A DNA stretch of 9,538 nt from JBLHKE01 sp047619485 (GTDB lineage: Bacteria > Verrucomicrobiota > Verrucomicrobiia > Verrucomicrobiales > DEV007). Shown piece by piece: positions 1 to 7,071 of the stretch (its first letter is position 1; each line of letters opens with the position of its first letter). The stretch lies in NCBI GenBank assembly GCA_047619485.1, contig JBLHKE010000271.1, forward strand, positions 1 to 9,538, written 5' to 3'. The notes under the pieces are model-generated. The model did not search any database and was not told the origin of the DNA. It saw only the letters and a list, made by a program, of their open reading frames with translations. Both the position numbers and the translations under genes were made by a program.

Positions 1-173
1 CGTCGCCAGTCGATCAGCATGGCGTCGCCATTCGCGCGGCTATCCTTATAAGGCACACTCAGGGCACCGAGGCCCGGTCGCCCAGCAGTCGCCCAGCAGT
101 CGCCAGAGTATTGGTCACCGGTGTCACCGTCCCTGAGTTGGGGATCAGCACGGTCGGTTGTGATGGTGTTCAC
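1..173 (-). CDS. Possible 5' end of a leftward gene, cut by the window edge
   Basis: The frame on the minus strand is open from a GTG at 171-173 to the left edge (57 codons). An in-frame TAA lies a short way upstream, around 192-194, so the start is confined to this stretch. The last 22 residues, which begin GALSVPYKDSRANGD, read like real protein. The middle of the frame is encoded by an 11-bp tandem repeat and looks less natural. A GAGGGG lies 12 bases before the GTG, rather far for a ribosome binding site. No family is recognised. It may equally be a chance open frame or the remains of a gene disturbed by the repeat. Confidence 0.25.
   Translation of the reverse strand, partial: MNTITTDRADPQLRDGDTGDQYSGDCWATAGRPGLGALSVPYKDSRANGDAMLIDWR
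77..106. repeat. Short tandem repeat, 11-bp unit
   Basis: The unit GTCGCCCAGCA occurs twice in a row (77-87 and 88-98) and is followed by a shortened third copy, GTCGCCAG (99-106). An 11-bp period shifts the reading frame with each copy, so copy-number change would alter any protein encoded across it. The opening bases of the window, CGTCGCCAGTCG, resemble the same unit. Confidence 0.7.
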
Positions 174-387
174 CTCGGTACGACGCCCCTCTTAGACTCA
201 CCGTTACAAAACGGCGAAATCGCTCTCGAGAGCCGAGCCAACTCCAAACCATCAAGCACGCAATACGATAATTATAAATGATTTACACATAATTTAATCG
301 CACGCCCGGATCACGGAGCCCACGCCCAATAATCATGTTTAATTTGATTAATTATAATAAATATTGCAAATCCATTAAGCGTTTTCC

Positions 388-396
388 TGTTATGAT
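388..396 (+). promoter_or_regulatory. Candidate extended -10 promoter element of the kinase gene
   Basis: TGTTATGAT matches the extended -10 form TGnTATAAT at eight of its nine positions counting n as free. It has no good -35 at normal spacing; TTGCAA at 364-369 is 21 bases away. Transcription from here would give a leader of a little over 110 bases before the ATG at 521. Another TATAAT sits at 353-358. This is a pattern match only. Confidence 0.3.
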
Positions 397-426
397 CTGC
401 CAAAGCCTCACCTTTGATTCGATTGC

Positions 427-441
427 TTCCCCTCAGGGGAA
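427..441 (+). promoter_or_regulatory. Perfect short dyad in the kinase leader
   Basis: TTCCCC-TCA-GGGGAA forms a perfect 6-bp stem with a 3-base loop. It lies between the candidate -10 and the kinase start, where an operator or leader hairpin would act. There is no T-tract, so it is not a simple terminator. Confidence 0.3.
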
Positions 442-520
442 CGCGACCCGTGCGCCGTCACTCCCCGAGCCTCCCCAACTAGCACCCCTCACCAGATCTC
501 GATTACGATCGTAGCCGACC

Positions 521-2970
521 ATGGGAATTCGCGCCTATCTGTTTGGGATCATTGCCGTCTGCACCATCGGTGGGCTCACGCTTTCAGCAGTTCTGCATAC
601 TTGGTTCCAGAAACTCGAGTACCGGCACAGCGCGGTTGGTGAGAGCGCGCTTACTCTGAAGGAAATCTCCTACGCGAGCGACAGCCTAGCAAGCCTCCGC
701 ATCACGGCCTCACTCGTCATCGAAAAGGGGGATCCCCGCCTGGCGGAGAGTGCGATCATAATGCAAGGGCACCCTCGCCAACCTAGACAACCTCCGCTCC
801 AAGCCCCTGCTTTCGAACTCGGCGAGCGATCTCGACTTCGCACATATTCAACTTTCCAAGCTCAAGCAACACCTTAGCGATGTCGCCGGAGCAAGCGATC
901 ACGCTCCGATCAACACAGATAGCATCCTAGCGGATTTCAACACGAGCGCCAACGACCTAGTCGGCGTCATCGAACGCCTGAAAACGAGTATCCACCAGAT
1001 CACCGCCCTCTCGGAAGAAAAACTCCAACACGAACTCAAACTTTTCTACACCGTTTCGATCTGGACGGTAGGTCTCTACATTCTCAGCAGCTTTGTCCTC
1101 GGAAGTTGGGCCTGGTCACGAATGGTACAACCACTCCAAGCGCTCACCGTCGCAGCGCACCGCTCGATGCAGGACGGCTGCACGTTCGACCACGGGGAAA
1201 GCGGGCCGAGCGGGGTACGGGCACTCTCAAATACCATCGGGCAGTTCGTCAGCCAACTCGAGGACATCGTCGACCAGCGTGCCGATCAGCTCCGGGAGAA
1301 AACGAAACCTCTCGGATCAGAGATCGAAGTCCGCATCGCCGCCGAAGAAAAACTCGAGGCCGCGCGCATCGGCGCAGAGAATGCGAACGAGGCGAAGAGC
1401 GAGTTCCTCGCGAACATGAGCCACGAGATCCGCCCCCCCCTCAATGCGATTCTAGGGTTCACCGATTTCCTCAACGATTCCCAGCTCGATGAGGAACAGG
1501 CAAATTACGTTCACATCGTCCGCTCCAGCGGAAACTCGTTGCTCACACTCGTGAATGACATCCTCGATTTCTCCAAGATCGAGGCGGGCAAAACTCGAGA
1601 TTGAACAGCGCCCATTCTACCTGCGTGACTGCATCGAATCGACGATCGACGCCGTCGCGCCGAGGGCGATGGAAGGCGCCCTCAACCTCGGCTATCACAT
1701 GCCTGCCAACACACCCTGCTGCATCGTCGGCGATGAGGCTCGCCTCAGACAGATCCTACTCAACCTCTTGGGGAATGCAGTGAAATTCACCAAAGCCGGA
1801 GCCGTCGAGGCACGGGTGACGATCATTCACAACGAGGACACCAACAGGTCTGAACTCCGCTGCCTCGTGACGGACACCGGGATCGGCATCGCCTCGGAGA
1901 AGCTTGGGAAACTGTTCCAGTCGTTCGAACAGCTTGAATCGTCGACCACCCGTCGCTTCGGTGGGACCGGTCTCGGGCTATCCATCAGCAAGCGCCTCGT
2001 CGAACTGATGGGCGGCAGCCTCAGCGTAGTGAGCAAAATCGGCGAGGGGTCGACCTGCGCCATCAGCCTGCCTGTCGAGATCGCCAACTTGGAGCCGCGT
2101 AGGTTCGAGAATCACCACCACCAAGCACTGGACGAAAAAAAGTTACTTCTCCTCAACCCGGGTGAATCAAGCCGGGAGACGATCATCGACCACGCGGAGC
2201 TCTGGGGCTGCCACCTCGAGGTGGCCAACACGGTTGACGAAGCGATCCAGCGCATCAAGCAGGGCGAGCGCTTCGATCTGATCGTGACCCAGATCGACAG
2301 CGAGATCGCGAGTCCAGAACGGCAGCGCGAGCTAGCCGCGTCCCATCTGCCAACGCCCCCAGAGCTAATCGCCCTGCGCCCCCACGACATCTCCCTTCCC
2401 GAGGATAGCCCATTCTCTGCTTCGGTCACCACCCCCCTGAAACCTGCGACCCTCTTCAGCCGCATCTACGACCTCACAACGTCGCCAGCCCCTCGATTGG
2501 AGACCACCAAGCTCACGAAATCTGTAAGACGAAACATTGCCCCCGCAACGGAACTCCAACCATTAAATCTACTCGTCGCCGAGGATGTCGAAGTGAATCG
2601 CAAACTGATCCACCTGATGTTGGAGAAGCTAGGCTACGGAGCCGACTTCGCGAAGAATGGCCGCGAGGCATTAGAGATGGCCTGCGACCAGAACTACGAC
2701 ATCATCTTGATGGACATGCAGATGCCCGAACTTGATGGCTTGCAGGCCACCATCAAAATCCGTGAACAGATCCCCGGAGGCGGACCAGTCATCTTGGCGG
2801 TCACCGCCAACTCGATGGACCGGGATCAGCTCCGCTGCCTCGAAGCTGGTATGGACGACCACCTCAGCAAACCTCTCGCGCTCCCCGAGCTCAAAAGCGC
2901 CCTCAGTAAATGGTCACCCGGCTCAGGCGGACGGAGATCACGACGAGCGGCCGAAGGCTTACTCGCCTGA
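521..2970 (+). pseudogene. Hybrid sensor histidine kinase split by two frameshifts
   Basis: This membrane sensor kinase would autophosphorylate on histidine and pass the phosphate to its own receiver. The open reading runs 521 to about 767 in one frame, about 768-1604 in the next and about 1594-2970 in the third. Removing one G from 767-769 and one A from 1590-1593 gives a continuous 815-residue protein. Numbered on that protein: membrane segments about 6-26 and 175-198 flank a helical extracytoplasmic domain of some 145 residues; HAMP and coiled coil about 197-290; HisKA with SHEIRPPLNAIL, His301; HATPase with N-box Asn418, DTGIGI from 451 and GTGLGL at 481-486; a degenerate receiver about 539-655; and a canonical receiver about 683-800 with Glu687/Asp688, phosphoacceptor Asp731 and Lys783. 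There is no HPt domain. The target is unknown, as no response regulator lies nearby. With no other stops, it is either recently broken or carries sequence errors. No clear ribosome binding site precedes the ATG. Confidence 0.9.
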
Positions 2971-3144
2971 TCCCCTCACTTCGCTACCCCAGGGATCGTG
3001 ATCGCCCCCAGCAACTGCCGAGCTGTGTGCAAGCCATCTAGAGCGAATCGGCTGCCCGGCGCAGAGAGACTTCGGGTCTTCCGCAGCAGCTGATGCGCTT
3101 TAGTGGTGGCAATCGCCTTCGAACGCCCCGATAGCATCCGAACT

Positions 3145-4263
3145 ATGTCACACCCGTTCAAAGCCCTCGGAGTCCCCTCAGATCTCATCAAGGGAATCGC
3201 CGAACTCAACATCCACACCCCAACGAAAGTCCAGGAGGAGGCCATTCCCTTCCTCATGCAGGACGGTGGCGAGCTCATCGCCCAGGCGCAGACCGGCACC
3301 GGCAAGACCGCCGCGTTCGGCCTGCCGCTCCTCACGAAAGTCGATCCGAAATCTGACCTCGTCCAAGCCCTCGTCATCGCCCCCACCCGCGAGCTCGCCA
3401 AACAGATCGGCAAACAGCTATTCCGCTTCACCAAATACGCCGACAGCAAAATCTTCATCGAAGTCCTCTGCGGCGGCGACAAGATCGACCTCCAGATTTC
3501 GCGCCTGCAACGCCCGACCCAGATCATCGTCGCCACCCCAGGCCGCCTGATGGACTTGCTCGAGAGGAACGCCCTCACCATCGAGCACATCAAACACCTC
3601 GTCCTCGACGAAGCCGACGAGATGCTCAGCCTCGGCTTCCAAAAAGAACTGCGGCGAATCTTCGAAATCACAGCCAACCGCAAGAGCACCTGGCTGTTCT
3701 CCGCCACCTTCCCCGACCGGGTCAACTACCTCATCAAAGATTGCATGCGCGCCGACGAGGCGAAATCCATCAAGGTCGATCACACCCAGGTCGTCAACCG
3801 CGACATCTCCCACAAATTCGCCATCGTCGACCGTGCCGAGAAGACTGATTACATCAGCGACTTCCTCACGCGCCAGAAAGAGAACCGCGGCCTCATTTTC
3901 TGCCGCACCAAAGCCGGCGCCATCACCCTCAGCAAACAGCTCACCACCAAAGGCCACTCGATCGACGTCCTGCAAGGCGACCTCACCCAGTTGGAGCGCG
4001 ACAAAGTCATGCGCGCCTTCAAGAAAGAACGCGTGCAATTCCTCATCGCCACCGACGTCGCAGCCCGCGGCATCGACATCGAGGGCCTGTCATTCGTCCT
4101 CCACCACCAGCCGCCCGACCAGCTAGAATATTACACCCACCGTAGCGGTAGAACCGGACGGGCGGGTAAAAAGGGGGCTTCGATCGTGCTACTGGAGCCA
4201 CGCGAACGAAAGAGGATCGATCGCATGGAAGAGGAACTCGGTGTCTCATTCAGAGAGTTGTAA
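3145..4263 (+). CDS. DEAD-box ATP-dependent RNA helicase, compact core
   Basis: This cytoplasmic helicase should unwind short RNA duplexes using ATP, in ribosome assembly or RNA decay. All core motifs are present in the 372-residue product: Q-motif with Gln30, motif I AQTGTGKT (48-55), Ia PTRELA (80-85), Ib TPGR (131-134), II DEAD (155-158), III SAT (186-188), IV LIFCRTK (250-256), V ATDVAARGID (302-311) and VI HRSGRTGR (332-339). The protein ends about 30 residues after motif VI, so it lacks the basic or RNA-binding tail of CsdA, DbpA or RhlE types; the substrate cannot be inferred. The ATG at 3145 is chosen because MSHPFKALGV starts just before the Q-motif, as in the family. An in-frame GTG at 3103 would add 14 residues of unlikely sequence. 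It follows the kinase after 174 bases and is probably transcribed separately. A small TTCGG-loop hairpin lies at about 3066-3080 upstream. Confidence 0.95.
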   Translation: MSHPFKALGVPSDLIKGIAELNIHTPTKVQEEAIPFLMQDGGELIAQAQTGTGKTAAFGLPLLTKVDPKSDLVQALVIAPTRELAKQIGKQLFRFTKYADSKIFIEVLCGGDKIDLQISRLQRPTQIIVATPGRLMDLLERNALTIEHIKHLVLDEADEMLSLGFQKELRRIFEITANRKSTWLFSATFPDRVNYLIKDCMRADEAKSIKVDHTQVVNRDISHKFAIVDRAEKTDYISDFLTRQKENRGLIFCRTKAGAITLSKQLTTKGHSIDVLQGDLTQLERDKVMRAFKKERVQFLIATDVAARGIDIEGLSFVLHHQPPDQLEYYTHRSGRTGRAGKKGASIVLLEPRERKRIDRMEEELGVSFREL

Positions 4264-4656
4264 AACGGATCAACTAGATGAGTTGCCTCTGCTCGATTAC
4301 ATCCTTTCTGATGTACTAGCGTGCATCATTTTTGGTGAAAAATAAAATCTGATTGAGCTCCTGATCAAGGAGCTTGGGGCGTCTTGCCACGAGTTTTTCA
4401 GGGGCAGGGCGAGACGCCCAAAGTTCCTTGGATCCACCACCTACGTGTGACAATCACAAATCTTGATACGCGGCGGTACAACTAATTGGGGCCACGCTAA
4501 GGGCTTGTCAGTAAATAACTCCTACAATCTGCTGGTTATTTTGGCCATCACCCGCGTTAGCTTCCAACTCAAATAGCCCGCTATAATCGCTGAAATCTGC
4601 CTTGGTGCTGGCTAAAATTCCTGCGCCTCTTTGTATGACTTATTTCCTGACAACCC
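4264..4656. other. Convergent intergenic region with two large inverted-repeat structures
   Basis: The helicase and the leftward membrane-protein gene end toward each other here. No gene is supported. The stretch is mostly filled by a long inverted repeat (4363-4434) and a fold-back element (4501-4657), listed separately. About 4264-4355 and 4435-4500 show nothing recognisable. No classical hairpin followed by a T-run was seen for either gene. Confidence 0.7.
4356..4434. repeat. Long imperfect inverted repeat with a competing upstream hairpin
   Basis: The arm at 4363-4388 (starting GATCAAGGAG, ending GTCTTGCC) pairs with 4408-4434 (GGCGAGACGCCC to TTGGATC), with about three mismatches or wobbles, one bulge and a loop of about 19 bases. 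The strongest part is GGGCGTCT against AGACGCCC. In addition, AGCTCCT (4356-4362) pairs perfectly with AGGAGCT (4368-4374), which is part of the long arm, so the two folds exclude each other. Lying between convergent genes, it could act as a terminator in both directions or as a barrier to 3' decay, but it lacks a T-tract. It may also be a dispersed palindromic repeat. Confidence 0.65.
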
Positions 4657-4657
4657 C
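4501..4657. mobile_element. MITE-like fold-back element with terminal inverted repeats
   Basis: The left end, GGGCTTGTCAGTAAATAACT and on to 4527, matches the reverse complement of the right end (4631-4657) at 23 of 27 positions. The inside is also symmetric: ATTTTGGCCATCACC (4538-4552) pairs with GGTGCTGGCTAAAAT (4604-4618) at 13 of 15 positions, and ATAGC-CC-GCTAT (4573-4584) sits at the exact centre. The whole element can therefore fold into one long hairpin. TAA, or CTAA if the ends are placed one base in, flanks both sides (4497-4500 and 4657-4660), like a target duplication. There is no room for a transposase. A YTAR-type target and G-rich ends suggest mobilisation by an IS5-like transposase, which is inference. 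On the minus strand the right duplicated copy supplies the stop codon of the membrane-protein gene. Confidence 0.75.
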
Positions 4658-5055
4658 TAAGGCAACAACCCAAGCACCATTACAAGAATCGGTTGCCACA
4701 AGATCACCAGACTGATCACCAGCGCGATCCAAGCCGTCGACCGAAATTTCCGGATCCAGAACAACTGCGGCACGATCACGGTGCTCACCATGCCCGCCCA
4801 GTAATACAACGCATACGGACCCGTCGTCAGATTCACAAAAGCCGCCCTCTCATAGGGATCATCTCCAAACAGCATCAGCAACCCGCCAAACTCGATCGCT
4901 GCCGCAACAGCGCCCAATCCGATCACAGCAAAGGCGAGTCTATTCACCACCACCATCAGCCCCCGCCTGCGCATCGCAATTGCGCTCACCAAGGCAAGCG
5001 CCGCACACACTCCGGAAAAGAGAGCGCCTAAAGTGTAGTAGCACGGATCGATCAT
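4657..5055 (-). CDS. Small four-helix inner-membrane protein
   Basis: The product has 132 residues and four hydrophobic segments at about 7-28, 36-62, 78-100 and 106-131. Basic residues after the first (RRR at 29-31) and third (IRKFR at 101-105) segments place those loops in the cytoplasm by the positive-inside rule, giving both ends outside. The turn YYWAGMVSTVIVPQLFW and the following RKFR remind me of NrfD/ActC-type quinol-binding membrane subunits, but the protein is far shorter than that family, so the likeness is weak and no function is assigned. The ATG at 5055 is chosen because a GAGG lies about 8 bases upstream and it starts 10 bases after the stop of the phosphotransferase gene. A longer in-frame start at 5127 would overlap that gene and add unlikely sequence. 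It is the last gene of the operon, and its TAG falls at the edge of the fold-back element. Confidence 0.75.
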   Translation of the reverse strand: MIDPCYYTLGALFSGVCAALALVSAIAMRRRGLMVVVNRLAFAVIGLGAVAAAIEFGGLLMLFGDDPYERAAFVNLTTGPYALYYWAGMVSTVIVPQLFWIRKFRSTAWIALVISLVILWQPILVMVLGLLP

Positions 5056-5065
5056 GCCGGGATCC

Positions 5066-6022
5066 TCAGGCGGTCGAAGCGAGCGCAGCCCGCACCCGCT
5101 CCAGCCCCAGCGTCCCCAACACCTCATCCAAACGCTCGCGCGCGACCGGGATGTGCTTCAGAAAATCTACCCTCCCCTTCCCAACGCCGAGGAACCCGTA
5201 GGCCCCCATCGCCTGCATCAGGCGCTGGGCTGCGCAGCGATAGAAAACGCCGAGCCACTCGTCGTAGTCGACATTGAGTTCGGCGATTTCAAAATACATG
5301 CGCAACAATTCACCCCGCTCCGCATCCGAAATCCCCACATACGGATCGTAGAGCAGCGAGGCGACATCGTATTCGGGCCGCCCGAGCCGTAGGCCTTGGT
5401 AGTCGATCAGGAAGACCTCTCCATCGCGCACCATCACATTCTCCGATTGGAAATCTCGGTGCACCAAGAACCGTGGCATCGCCGCCAATTCCTGACGCAA
5501 CGCAGTCAGCTCTGCGCCACCCAACAAATCATCGACGGCTCCATCGGAGAAGCGCCGCAGGTACTGCTCAACAAAATATTCCTGTTCCCAAAGATAGAGC
5601 GCCTCATCGAAAGCCGGCTGCAAATCGATCGTCGCCGAATCCATCCGGTGTAGTTTCGCCACCTCGATCATGGTTTTCCGATACAGGTCTCGACGCTCGG
5701 GCCAAGCGTCGTCGCGATGCGCCCACAGGTCATCGGAACCCAAGTCCTCGATCCACAGAAACTTCCTATCGAGGTTCTTGCCGACAATCGCCGGGACATG
5801 GACACCCGACCTTGCAAGAAAATCACTCACTCCAAGAAACGCGGCATTGTCAGGACGCGCATCCGTGTAAGCCATGAACACCAGCGGTGCGGCCCCCTCG
5901 CAGTTGAGCCGGGCGTAAGATCGGTCCGAGCCCCCTTTGTTGATCGGCTCGACACTGATTTGACCTTCTGCCATCGACGCGACACATAGCCGGGTCTCAC
6001 GAATAATATCAGCGCTATCCAT
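5066..6022 (-). CDS. amgK: AmgK-like aminoglycoside-phosphotransferase-fold sugar kinase
   Basis: This 318-residue cytoplasmic kinase of the APH/choline-kinase fold resembles AmgK, which phosphorylates MurNAc or GlcNAc at the anomeric carbon in cell-wall recycling. Visible features are a glycine-rich loop GGSDRSYAR (30-38); the N-lobe strand LVFMAYTDARPDN (47-59), where AmgK proteins likewise have a Met/Asp-type segment rather than the usual Lys; the hinge region FLWIEDLGSDDLW (88-100); the catalytic loop HRDFQSEN (188-195) with Asp190 and Asn195; and the metal-binding IDYQG (206-210) with Asp207. Length fits the family. It begins two bases after the stop of the nucleotidyltransferase gene, so the two are surely co-transcribed and likely translationally coupled. 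That neighbour would turn the sugar-1-phosphate into an NDP-sugar. The substrate is inferred from family and neighbour; another sugar such as mannose or a heptose cannot be excluded. Confidence 0.8.
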   Translation of the reverse strand: MDSADIIRETRLCVASMAEGQISVEPINKGGSDRSYARLNCEGAAPLVFMAYTDARPDNAAFLGVSDFLARSGVHVPAIVGKNLDRKFLWIEDLGSDDLWAHRDDAWPERRDLYRKTMIEVAKLHRMDSATIDLQPAFDEALYLWEQEYFVEQYLRRFSDGAVDDLLGGAELTALRQELAAMPRFLVHRDFQSENVMVRDGEVFLIDYQGLRLGRPEYDVASLLYDPYVGISDAERGELLRMYFEIAELNVDYDEWLGVFYRCAAQRLMQAMGAYGFLGVGKGRVDFLKHIPVARERLDEVLGTLGLERVRAALASTA

Positions 6023-6024
6023 CC

Positions 6025-6978
6025 CTAAACGTTCTCGTAATCTAAGTTGCCACTAGCCACCTGCCCCGAGCGCACGATGCAGTGATCCAATTTCGCGCCC
6101 GCCGCGACTTCGCCGCCAGGCCACACCAAAGTCCCGCTCAACTCAGCGCCCTCACCGACTTTCGCATCTGCACCGACACAGCTCGCCCCATCGATCTTCG
6201 CGCTATCAGCAACCGCTGCCGACTCGTGCACCGCTACCTTCCAACACGGTTCCGCGCACTCGTCGTAGATCGGAAAGTCCGTGCCACCGATCGCGGGATG
6301 CGCTTCAAGGTAGGTCTCGCGACAGCCGAGATCCCACCAGTTACCGGCATCGATCACCACACCACCGAGCATTCCACTATCACGGATCAGCTCGAGGAAA
6401 ATATGGATCACCGAATGTTTTTCGCCGTGCCACAAGCACTTCAAAAATTCCGGTTCGCAGATGTAGATCCCAGTGAACTGGAACTCGCCCTCAGCGCCAG
6501 TCCCCAGTTTGTTGCGGATGTCAGTGACCTTGCCGGTCTGTTGATCGAGAGCGATGTGCTCCGCAGGCCCATCGGTCCGCAGCACCAGCGTGACGACATT
6601 GCCAGAATCACGATGCGCAGCTAAAGCGTCCTCGAGCGGCAGGTCGGTGAGGATGTCGCCGTTGTAGACCACAAAGGTATCGCCCGCAAGGAGGTCGGCC
6701 ACATTGTCAATGCCACCGCCAGTTTCCAAAAGCACTGGCTCGTGGCGAAAATGGATGGGGGCACCGTTGTATTCCGACTCGGGGTAATGCTCCGCATAGG
6801 CCTCCGCGCAGTGGTGGGTGTTCACCACGAACTCGGTCACACCTGCACGCTGTAGGTGGTCGAACGCAAAACTGATCAGCGGTCGCTGATAGACTGGAAT
6901 GAGGGGTTTGGGGAGAAACTCGGTGAGCGACTTGAGCCGGGTGCCGAGTCCAGCTCCGAGGACGAAAGCTTTCTTCAC
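6025..6978 (-). CDS. Sugar-1-phosphate nucleotidyltransferase with beta-helix tail (MurU-like)
   Basis: The 317-residue enzyme should join an NTP and a sugar-1-phosphate to make an NDP-sugar and pyrophosphate. The N-terminal Rossmann-like domain starts KKAFVLGAGLGTRLKSLTE with PKPLIP at 23-28, the nucleotide-binding signature. ETGGGI (85-90) and YNGD (105-108, metal-binding Asp108) follow, and WWDLG (214-218) ends the domain. About 246-306 holds hexapeptide-like repeats (AVADSA, AKIDGA, AKVGEG) of a left-handed beta-helix. MurU of Pseudomonas, the usual AmgK partner, lacks this tail, so the architecture is closer to mannose-1-phosphate guanylyltransferases; UTP or GTP use is open. The GTG at 6978 is chosen because it lies right before the nucleotide-binding motif. 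The frame stays open to 7227, but that part is antisense to the TPR gene and not protein-like. It is the first gene of the leftward operon. Confidence 0.85.
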   Translation of the reverse strand: MKKAFVLGAGLGTRLKSLTEFLPKPLIPVYQRPLISFAFDHLQRAGVTEFVVNTHHCAEAYAEHYPESEYNGAPIHFRHEPVLLETGGGIDNVADLLAGDTFVVYNGDILTDLPLEDALAAHRDSGNVVTLVLRTDGPAEHIALDQQTGKVTDIRNKLGTGAEGEFQFTGIYICEPEFLKCLWHGEKHSVIHIFLELIRDSGMLGGVVIDAGNWWDLGCRETYLEAHPAIGGTDFPIYDECAEPCWKVAVHESAAVADSAKIDGASCVGADAKVGEGAELSGTLVWPGGEVAAGAKLDHCIVRSGQVASGNLDYENV

Positions 6979-6997
6979 GCCCGAACTCTTGACGGGC
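6979..6997 (-). promoter_or_regulatory. Small hairpin abutting the GTG start of the nucleotidyltransferase
   Basis: Read on the minus strand, GCCCG-TCAAGAGTT-CGGGC forms a perfect 5-bp GC-rich stem whose 9-base loop holds AAGAG, the only Shine-Dalgarno-like motif before the gene. The GTG follows the stem directly. Such a fold could limit initiation. This is a pattern observation only. Confidence 0.3.
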
Positions 6998-7066
6998 ACC
7001 CGAGCGATTGCAATGCGGAAATCTGCCCCGCCACGCTTGTCATCCTGCCGTCCCCCGCCGTATGGT

Positions 7067-7071
7067 GGAGG
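7067..7071 (+). promoter_or_regulatory. Ribosome binding site deciding the TPR start
   Basis: GGAGG lies 4 bases before the ATG at 7076. It is the clearest Shine-Dalgarno site in the window and supports this start over the open frame extending back to 6899. Confidence 0.6.

Larger units (their letters stand above)
174..520. other. Intergenic region upstream of the kinase, AT-rich in its middle
   Basis: No gene is supported here. About 260-377 is markedly AT-rich against a GC-rich background, with runs such as TTAATTATAATAAATATT near 348-365. Small dyads are present: CCGTT-ACAA-AACGG (201-214), the perfect palindrome GCTCTCGAGAGC (222-233), and TTCCCC-TCA-GGGGAA (427-441). AT richness plus dyads between a possible leftward gene and a rightward kinase fits a regulatory region, but no known operator is recognised. 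Confidence 0.5.

Noticed and set aside
1586..1600. Programmed ribosomal frameshift at the AAAA run in the kinase
   Set aside because: The context GGCAAAACTC is not a known slippery heptamer, there is no evident downstream stimulator, and a second unrelated frameshift in the same gene points to error or decay.
2969..2997. GATCCC...GGGATC inverted repeat right after the kinase stop as a terminator
   Set aside because: The stem is only 6 bp with a 17-base loop and no T-run follows.
2976..3725. Long open frame of 249 codons on the minus strand
   Set aside because: It lies opposite the helicase N-terminal half, has Ser/Arg-rich low-quality sequence with no motif, and the helicase is certain.
3418..4038. 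Open frame of 206 codons on the minus strand rich in Ala, Val, Asp and Glu
   Set aside because: This is the typical antisense shadow of a GC-rich gene (helicase motifs III to V) with no family features.
6082..6624. Open frame of 180 codons on the plus strand
   Set aside because: It is antisense to the well-supported nucleotidyltransferase and has no coherent domain.
7037..7066. TTGTCA and TATGGT with an 18-base spacer, like a sigma-70 promoter for the TPR gene
   Set aside because: The start of transcription would fall at or after the GGAGG ribosome site, giving almost no leader, so the match is probably chance.
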